The notes below the pieces were generated by a model. It did no database searches and was not told where the DNA came from. It saw nothing but the letters and a program-made list of their open reading frames with translations. From Oscillibacter sp. 1-3 (lineage in GTDB: Bacteria > Bacillota > Clostridia > Oscillospirales > Oscillospiraceae), in contig NZ_KE159709.1 in the NCBI RefSeq assembly GCF_000403435.2, forward strand, positions 1 through 64,000: a DNA stretch of 64,000 bases, read 5' to 3'. Made by a program: the position numbers and the translations under genes. This document shows positions 58,407 to 64,000 of the stretch, piece after piece (positions within the stretch are counted from its first letter, which is position 1; the number at the start of each line of letters is the position of its first letter).

Positions 58407-59512
58407 AGACTTCCGTAAAAGAGCCTGAGACTCAGGTGAAGCGGCCTGACGAGAGCCTCTTCAAGCGTCTTACCCGGCAGCAGCTGTTTATCCCCGTTGC
58501 GGCGCTGACGCTGCTGGTGCTGTTTAATCTGATTGCGGACCCGTCCTTCTTCGCGGTCAGCATCAAGGAGAACAGTCTGGGCAACCCGGTGCTCAGCGGC
58601 AATATTATCTCGGTACTGGACAACGCCTCAGAGCTGGTCATTCTGGCCATCGGCATGACGTTGGTGACCGCCTCCTCCGGCGGGCAGGACATCTCGGTAG
58701 GCGCGACAATGGCCATCGCCGGAAGCGTTATCCTCCGGATGGTCTGCGGTACGGAGGTTACTGCGGATACCCTTCATATGCCATTGATTCTGGCCGTTCT
58801 GATCGGTATTTTTGTGAGCATGCTCTTCGGCGCCTTCAACGGCACGCTGGTGGCCTATTTCAAGATTCAGCCCATGGTGGCAACCCTCATCATGTTCACC
58901 GCCGGACGCTCCATCGCCGCCTGGATCAACAACAACCAGCTGCCCATCATGAACGACATCTCCTTCAAGTATGCGGGAACATTCCTCCCCGGCATCCCTG
59001 TTCCCACACCCATTTTTATCACCGCCTTTATGATCCTGGTGTTCTGGCTGGTGCTGAAGTTCACCAACCTGGGGCTGTACACACAGTCGGTGGGTATCAA
59101 CGCCAATTCGTCCCGTCTCAACGGTTTGGACCCCCAGATGATTAAACTGCTCACCTATGTGATCCTGGGCGTTTGCGTGGCGGTGGCCGGCTTTATCCGC
59201 GTCAGCCGCAGCGGCTCTATCAATTACTCCCGCATCGCGGAGAACATTGAGATGGACGCCATCCTGGCGGTGGCCCTGGGCGGCAACGCGCTCTCCGGCG
59301 GAAAGTTCAACATCTACGGCTCTATCCTGGGGGCCTATGTCATCCAATTCCTCACCACCACGCTCTATAAGTACGACGTGCCCTCCACGGCCCTGCCCGC
59401 CTATAAGGCGGTGGTGGTCATCCTGCTGGTGGTGCTCAGCGCCCCGGTGGTGCGGGAGAAGCTGGCGGGCATGAAGAAAGCGCCTGCCAAAGCTGCGAAG
59501 GGGGTGTCCTGA
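58403..59512 (+). CDS. Sugar ABC transporter permease (YtfT-like)
   Basis: 369-residue membrane permease of the RbsC type with about ten helices. The conserved GQDISVGATMAIAG (about 95) and the coupling region with LGGNALSGGKFNIYGSILGA (about 293) are typical. It overlaps the ATPase stop by four bases (ATGA), and the second permease starts one base after its stop. Confidence 0.92.
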   Translation: MKTSVKEPETQVKRPDESLFKRLTRQQLFIPVAALTLLVLFNLIADPSFFAVSIKENSLGNPVLSGNIISVLDNASELVILAIGMTLVTASSGGQDISVGATMAIAGSVILRMVCGTEVTADTLHMPLILAVLIGIFVSMLFGAFNGTLVAYFKIQPMVATLIMFTAGRSIAAWINNNQLPIMNDISFKYAGTFLPGIPVPTPIFITAFMILVFWLVLKFTNLGLYTQSVGINANSSRLNGLDPQMIKLLTYVILGVCVAVAGFIRVSRSGSINYSRIAENIEMDAILAVALGGNALSGGKFNIYGSILGAYVIQFLTTTLYKYDVPSTALPAYKAVVVILLVVLSAPVVREKLAGMKKAPAKAAKGVS

Positions 59513-59513
59513 A

Positions 59514-60560
59514 ATGCCGAAGGAGATTACAGTTGACCGGCAGGGACGAATCAGGAACCGGGTCTCCATGAGCGATACCAATCTGCTGCTCACCATCACC
59601 ATCCTGGTCTTTTTCATCCTGTATCTGTCCGCCGTGCTCTTCCTGGGCGGCGGCTTCACAAAGCCCCAGAACTTCCTCAACATCCTGAACAACAACGCGC
59701 CTCTCATTGTCCTGTCCTGCGGCATGAGCATTGTGATGATTACCGGAGGCATTGACATCAGCGTGGGCGCCGTCACCTGCCTTGTGTGCATGACCAGCGC
59801 GGTCAATCTGGAGCAGCAGGGCGGCAATATCCTCACCGTTGTTCTCATCGGCCTTGGCATTGGCCTGGCCTTCGGCGTGGTCCAGGGCTTTCTGGTGGCC
59901 CATCTGGGCATCCAGCCCTTTATCGTCTCCCTGGCGGGAATGTTTTTTGCCAAGGGCATGACCACCATCGTCAGCAAGGAGCCTGTGCGGGTGACCAACG
60001 AGGGCTTTCTGGCGGTGAAGGAGACCCGCATCACCGTTCCCGGCCTGGGGGCGCCCAACAAGCTGGGCCAATACATCCCGGCGTATGTAGAGGTGGGCGT
60101 GATCGTGGCGCTGCTGGTGGTGATCGCCCTCTTCTTCCTCCTGCGCTGGACCAGGCTGGGCCGCAGCTTCTACGCCGTAGGCGGCAACAGCCAGAGCGCC
60201 AATATGCTGGGCATCAATGTGCGCCGCACCAAGTTCCTGGCCCATGTGCTGTGCGGGCTTCTGGCGGGCGTCGGCGGAATTCTCTACTTCCTGCACGTGG
60301 GCAGCGGCGACGTGGCCAACGCCGCGGGGGATGAGATGAACGCCATTGCCGCCTCTATCATCGGCGGCACCCTGCTCACCGGCGGCGTGGGCAATGTGGC
60401 GGGCACCTTCTTCGGTGTTCTGAGCCTGAACACCATCAAGCGGATCGTCTCCTCTCTGGGCTTTGATGAGGCGTGGTGGTCCAACATCACTGTGGCCGCC
60501 ATGCTCTGCCTGTTCCTGGTAATCCAGAGCGTGGTCCTGCTGCGCAAGAACAAGAAATAA
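59514..60560 (+). CDS. Sugar ABC transporter permease (YjfF-like)
   Basis: 348-residue RbsC-type permease paralogous to the preceding one. GGIDISVGAVTCLVC (about 79-93) and GGTLLTGGVGNVAGTFFG (about 283-300) are the family motifs. Two different permeases after a double ATPase match the E. coli ytfQ-ytfR-ytfT-yjfF galactofuranose system. Confidence 0.92.
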   Translation: MPKEITVDRQGRIRNRVSMSDTNLLLTITILVFFILYLSAVLFLGGGFTKPQNFLNILNNNAPLIVLSCGMSIVMITGGIDISVGAVTCLVCMTSAVNLEQQGGNILTVVLIGLGIGLAFGVVQGFLVAHLGIQPFIVSLAGMFFAKGMTTIVSKEPVRVTNEGFLAVKETRITVPGLGAPNKLGQYIPAYVEVGVIVALLVVIALFFLLRWTRLGRSFYAVGGNSQSANMLGINVRRTKFLAHVLCGLLAGVGGILYFLHVGSGDVANAAGDEMNAIAASIIGGTLLTGGVGNVAGTFFGVLSLNTIKRIVSSLGFDEAWWSNITVAAMLCLFLVIQSVVLLRKNKK

Positions 60561-60572
60561 GGGGGGGCGGAT

Positions 60573-62123
60573 ATGAAGAGCTGTTTAGGCATTGAGCTGG
60601 GCTCCACCCGCATCAAGGCCGTCGCCATTGACGGCGGTTTCAGACCCGTCTCCTCCGGTGATTACACCTGGGCCTCCCGCTATGAAAACGGCGTGTGGAC
60701 CTATCCGCTGGAGGAGGCGTGGACCGGGCTGCGGTACGCCCTGTCCCAGGTGGAAAACCGGCAGGACATCGCCGCCGCCGGCGTCTCCGCCATGATGCAC
60801 GGGTATCTTGCCTTTGACAAGGACTGGAACCTGCTCACTCCCTTCCGCACCTGGCAGAATACGATTACGGGCCCTGCGGCGGCGGAGCTGACGGAGCTGT
60901 TCGGCTTCAACATTCCCCAGCGGTGGTCCATCGCCCACCTGTACCAGGCGATTTTGAATCAGGAGGCGCACATTCCGCAGGTCGCCCATATCACCACCTT
61001 GGCGGGGTACATCCACTATATGCTTACTGGCGTGAACGCGGTGGGCATTGGCGAGGCCAGCGGCATGTTCCCCATCGACAGCAAAACGCTGGGCTACGAC
61101 CAGGAGATGGTGAAGAAATTCGATGCCCTGGTGAAAAAACACGGCCTTGGTTCTGCGCCTGACGCCGGCCCCGGCTGGACGCTGACAGATCTCCTGCCCA
61201 AGGTTTTGGTTGCCGGCGAGGACGCCGGGACTCTCACCGAAGCCGGCTCCGCCCTGTTGGATGGCCTGCTTCCCGCCGGGATTCCCTTCGCCCCCGCCGA
61301 GGGGGACGCGGGCACCGGCATGACGGCCACCAACGCCGTGGCCCCCCGGACGGGCAACGTGTCCGCCGGCACGTCCATCTTTTCAATGGTGGTGCTGGAG
61401 CGCCCCCTGGAGAGGGTCTACGAGGAGATCGACCTGGTGACCACCCCCACCGGAGCCCCGGTGGCCATGGTCCACTGCAACAACTGCACCAACGATACCA
61501 ACGCCTGGGTGGGCGTCCTGGGGGAGGCTGCCAAGCTGTTTGGGGCGGAACCTGACATGGGGACGCTGTATACCAAACTCTATGAGAAGAGCCTGGAGGG
61601 CGATGCGGACTGCGGCGGCGTGCTGGTGTGCAACTACCTGGCAGGAGAGGGCGTCACCCATGTGGACGCAGGCCGTCCCCTGGTGGCCCGTACTCCGGAG
61701 ACGAAGTTCAACCTGGCCAATTTCTTTCGTGCTCAGCTCTATTCCACCATGTCCACTCTGAAAATCGGCATGGACATCCTGGCGGAGGAGGGGGTGGCCA
61801 TTGATTCCCTCACCGGTCACGGCGGCCTCTTCAAGACCCCTGTGGTGGGACAGAGCTATATGGCGGCCGCCTGCAGCGCTCCCGTCGCCTGTATGGAGAC
61901 CGCCGGGGAGGGCGGTCCCTACGGCATGGCCCTGCTGGCAGCCTACCGGCTGAACAGGAGCGTGGGGGAGCGTCTGGAGGACTTTCTGTCCGGCAGGGTA
62001 TTCGCCGGCGTGTCCGGCTCCACGCTCCAGCCCGACCCCGCCGCCGTGGAGGGCTTCAATGCCTATATCCGGCGGTACAAGGCCCTGCTTGAGGTGGAAA
62101 AAACCGCTGTGGAGAAACTGTAA
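60573..62123 (+). CDS. FGGY carbohydrate kinase, probably L-ribulokinase
   Basis: 516-residue sugar kinase. The ATP-binding segment LGIELGSTRIKAVAID (residues 5-20) and a second AGTSIFSM (about 269) belong to the FGGY fold. GHGGLFKTPVVGQSYMAAA (about 417) fits the family C-terminal motif. Placed directly before araA and araD, it is the natural ribulokinase, though it differs in length and motifs from classical AraB (about 560 residues). It may represent the shorter alternative AraB type. GGGGGGCG precedes the ATG. Confidence 0.85.
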   Translation: MKSCLGIELGSTRIKAVAIDGGFRPVSSGDYTWASRYENGVWTYPLEEAWTGLRYALSQVENRQDIAAAGVSAMMHGYLAFDKDWNLLTPFRTWQNTITGPAAAELTELFGFNIPQRWSIAHLYQAILNQEAHIPQVAHITTLAGYIHYMLTGVNAVGIGEASGMFPIDSKTLGYDQEMVKKFDALVKKHGLGSAPDAGPGWTLTDLLPKVLVAGEDAGTLTEAGSALLDGLLPAGIPFAPAEGDAGTGMTATNAVAPRTGNVSAGTSIFSMVVLERPLERVYEEIDLVTTPTGAPVAMVHCNNCTNDTNAWVGVLGEAAKLFGAEPDMGTLYTKLYEKSLEGDADCGGVLVCNYLAGEGVTHVDAGRPLVARTPETKFNLANFFRAQLYSTMSTLKIGMDILAEEGVAIDSLTGHGGLFKTPVVGQSYMAAACSAPVACMETAGEGGPYGMALLAAYRLNRSVGERLEDFLSGRVFAGVSGSTLQPDPAAVEGFNAYIRRYKALLEVEKTAVEKL

Positions 62124-62135
62124 GGAGGACAATCT

Positions 62136-63602
62136 ATGAAAAAATATCAGTTTTGGTTTGTTGTTGGCAGTCAGTTCCTGTACGGTCCCGAGGTGCTGGA
62201 GACCGTGGACTCCCGGGCCCGGGAGATGGCGGACGCGCTGTCCGAGGTTCTGCCCTTCCCGCTGGTCTACAAGGTGACCGCCAAGACCAGCAAGGAGACC
62301 GCCGACGTGGTGAAGGAGGCCAACTACGACGACTCCTGCGCCGGCATCATCACCTGGTGCCATACCTTCAGCCCCTCCAAGATGTGGATCAACGGCTTTG
62401 CCGGCCTGCAAAAGCCCTACTGCCACTTCGCCACCCAGTACAACCGTGAGATCCCCAACGAGGAGATCGACATGGACTTCATGAATCTGAACCAGGCCGC
62501 CCACGGCGACCGGGAGCACGGCTTCATCGCCGCCCGTCTGCGGATGCCCCGGAAGGTCATCGCCGGCTACTGGAAGGACGAGGCGGTCCGGAAGCGGATC
62601 GGCAGCTGGATGAAGGCCGCTGTAGGCGCGGCCGTGTCCAGGGGTATGAAGGTCATGCGCTTTGGCGACAACATGCGGGAGGTGGCCGTCACCGAGGGCG
62701 ACAAGGTGGAGGTTCAGGCCAAGCTGGGCTGGCAGGTGAACACCTGGGCCGTAGGCGATCTTGTAAAGGTGATGAACGAAGTCACCGAGGCGGAGATCGA
62801 CGCGCTGATGGACACCTACAAGGCCAGCTACGACATCGCCACCGACAACCTGGACGCCATCCGCTACCAGGCCCGAGAGGAGATTGCCATCAAGAAAATG
62901 ATGGACGCGGAGGGGTGCATGGCCTTCTCCAACACCTTCCAGGACCTGTACGGAATGGAGCAGCTGCCGGGCCTGGCCAGCCAGCACCTGATGGCCCAGG
63001 GCTACGGCTATGGCGGCGAGGGGGACTGGAAGGTCTCTGCCATGACGGCCATCATGAAGGCCATGGGCGAGGGCGGCAACGGCAGCTCCTTGTTCATGGA
63101 GGACTACACCTATCATCTGGAGCCGGGGAAAGAGTATTCGCTGGGCGCCCACATGCTGGAGGTCTGCCCCTGCTGCGCTGCGGGCAAACCCCGCATTGAG
63201 ACCCACCACCTGGGCATCGGCATGAACGAGAAGGACCCCGCCCGCCTGGTCTTCGAGGGAAGGGAGGGGGACGCCATTGTGGTTTCCCTCGTCGATATGG
63301 GCGGCCGCCTGCGCTTGATCTGCCAGGACATCCACTGCGTCAAGCCCATCCTGCCCATGCCCAACCTGCCCGTGGCCCGGGTGATGTGGCAGGCGGAGCC
63401 CAGCCTCACCACCGGCGTGGAGTGCTGGATCACCGCCGGAGGCGCCCATCACACCGTCCTCAGCTACGACGTCACCGCCGAGCAGATGAAGGACTGGGCC
63501 GCCATGATGGACATTGAGTTTGTCCATATCACCAGGGACACAACTGTGGAGTCTCTGGAGCATGACCTGTTTTTGTCCGACCTGGCCTGGAAGCTGAAAT
63601 AA
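62136..63602 (+). CDS. araA: L-arabinose isomerase
   Basis: 488-residue manganese-dependent isomerase converting L-arabinose to L-ribulose; E. coli AraA has 500. The start KYQFWFVVGSQFLYGPEVL, WCHTFSPSKMWI (about 74-85), the hexamer-fold region FATQYNREIPNEEIDMDFMNLNQ and the metal-site part GSSLFMEDYTYHLEPG (Glu about 327) are diagnostic. AAGGAGG lies before the ATG. Confidence 0.98.
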   Translation: MKKYQFWFVVGSQFLYGPEVLETVDSRAREMADALSEVLPFPLVYKVTAKTSKETADVVKEANYDDSCAGIITWCHTFSPSKMWINGFAGLQKPYCHFATQYNREIPNEEIDMDFMNLNQAAHGDREHGFIAARLRMPRKVIAGYWKDEAVRKRIGSWMKAAVGAAVSRGMKVMRFGDNMREVAVTEGDKVEVQAKLGWQVNTWAVGDLVKVMNEVTEAEIDALMDTYKASYDIATDNLDAIRYQAREEIAIKKMMDAEGCMAFSNTFQDLYGMEQLPGLASQHLMAQGYGYGGEGDWKVSAMTAIMKAMGEGGNGSSLFMEDYTYHLEPGKEYSLGAHMLEVCPCCAAGKPRIETHHLGIGMNEKDPARLVFEGREGDAIVVSLVDMGGRLRLICQDIHCVKPILPMPNLPVARVMWQAEPSLTTGVECWITAGGAHHTVLSYDVTAEQMKDWAAMMDIEFVHITRDTTVESLEHDLFLSDLAWKLK

Positions 63603-63640
63603 CCTTTTTCTTGATATAAACAAAAAACTATTGACACGCC

Positions 63641-63688
63641 CCAGGGCTGGTTCCTCGCAGAGGGTTCTGCGACGGCGGCCAGCCCTGG
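63641..63688 (+). promoter_or_regulatory. Stem-loop between araA and araD
   Basis: CCAGGGCTGG (63641-63650) pairs fully with CCAGCCCTGG (63679-63688), enclosing a second stem CGCAG/CTGCG (63656-63671). No U-run follows, so read-through to araD is expected. It may stabilise the upstream message or mark a processing site. Confidence 0.6.
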
Positions 63689-63706
63689 CATATAGGGAGA
63701 TCAATT

Positions 63707-64000
63707 ATGTTGGAAAAACTGAAACAGCAGGTCTGTGAGGCAAACCTGCTGCTGCCGGAATACGGTATGGTCACGTTTACCTGGGGGAACGTCTCTGGCA
63801 TTGACCGGGGACAGGGGATGATGGTCATCAAGCCCTCCGGCGTGGAATACGGCGATATGAAGCCGGAGGACATGGTGGTGGTGAGCCTGGAGACCGGGGA
63901 GCGGGTGGAGGGCCGCTATAAGCCCTCCAGCGATACGGATACCCATCTGGCGCTGTACAGGGCCTTCCCAGCCGTGGGAGGCATCGTCCATACCCACAGC
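63707..64000 (+). CDS. araD: L-ribulose-5-phosphate 4-epimerase, partial (cut by window end)
   Basis: First 98 codons of a class II aldolase-fold epimerase that turns L-ribulose 5-phosphate into D-xylulose 5-phosphate. [20 protein letters not shown] (residues 14-33), [19 protein letters not shown] (about 41-59), [15 protein letters not shown] and the zinc ligands in VHTHS at the very end match AraD/UlaF. AGGGAG precedes the ATG. The gene continues beyond the window. Confidence 0.96.
   Translation, partial: MLEKLKQQVCEANLLLPEYGMVTFTWGNVSGIDRGQGMMVIKPSGVEYGDMKPEDMVVVSLETGERVEGRYKPSSDTDTHLALYRAFPAVGGIVHTHS

Noticed and set aside
63630..63660. Internal promoter before araD (TTGACA at 63631)
   Set aside because: No -10 hexamer at a suitable distance, and the following stem-loop occupies the place.

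Overview
The window looks like a chromosomal segment of a GC-rich, motile gut-type Firmicute, most likely Clostridia of the Oscillospiraceae (Flavonifractor/Oscillibacter/Lawsonibacter-like). This is inferred from strong AGGAGG ribosome binding sites, a T-box leader on alaS, a sigma-D type flagellin promoter, Gram-positive lipoprotein signals, DUF4250/DUF5662 genes and GC-rich palindromic repeats. Species cannot be fixed from the sequence alone.

Layout. 1-2276: an IS21-family element (istA-istB, 52-bp imperfect terminal repeats) inserted in an FkbM-like methyltransferase gene. 2260-6509: a minus-strand operon of a sulfotransferase-like protein, a small protein, an adenylylsulfate-kinase-like protein, a PHP phosphoesterase and the broken methyltransferase. 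It lies directly downstream of a flagellin gene (6809-8500) with a sigma-28 promoter. Together they suggest a PAPS-using flagellin modification cassette. 8877-10892: a soluble chemotaxis-type signalling protein and a FIST sensor protein. 11130-21577: a raffinose-type oligosaccharide module (AraC regulator, acetyltransferase, GH36 alpha-galactosidase, MsmK-type ATPase, two permeases, lipoprotein binding protein, GH13 amylosucrase-like enzyme). 21586-24280: a LysR 3' remnant, a TetR-MFS efflux pair with visible operators, and DUF5662.

24399-31147: small genes and alaS. The alaS leader holds a promoter, a T-box and an inserted palindromic repeat. 31335-36717: a lipoprotein binding protein coupled to a large hybrid histidine kinase. 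37002-44102: a cysteine/sulfur amino-acid catabolism locus (glutaredoxin-like, RidA, symporter, PatB/MalY C-S lyase, sigma-54 activator, cysteine desulfidase) with two sigma-54 promoters and a nested palindromic activator site. 44217-47346: a tctCBA tripartite carboxylate transporter. 47563-49639: a two-gene chromate-type transporter and a divergent, frameshifted LysR gene. 49848-64000: an arabinose-type locus. A response regulator, a sensor kinase and a YtfQ-like binding protein sit beside AraR, followed by a YtfQRT/YjfF-like ABC transporter, an FGGY kinase, araA and the start of araD, which is cut by the window edge.

A family of about 165-bp palindromic repeats with AGGCC(T)TGTTTGA ends occurs at least seven times between genes. 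One copy sits between the T-box and alaS, and another supplies the alpha-galactosidase stop codon. No rRNA, tRNA or CRISPR array was seen.
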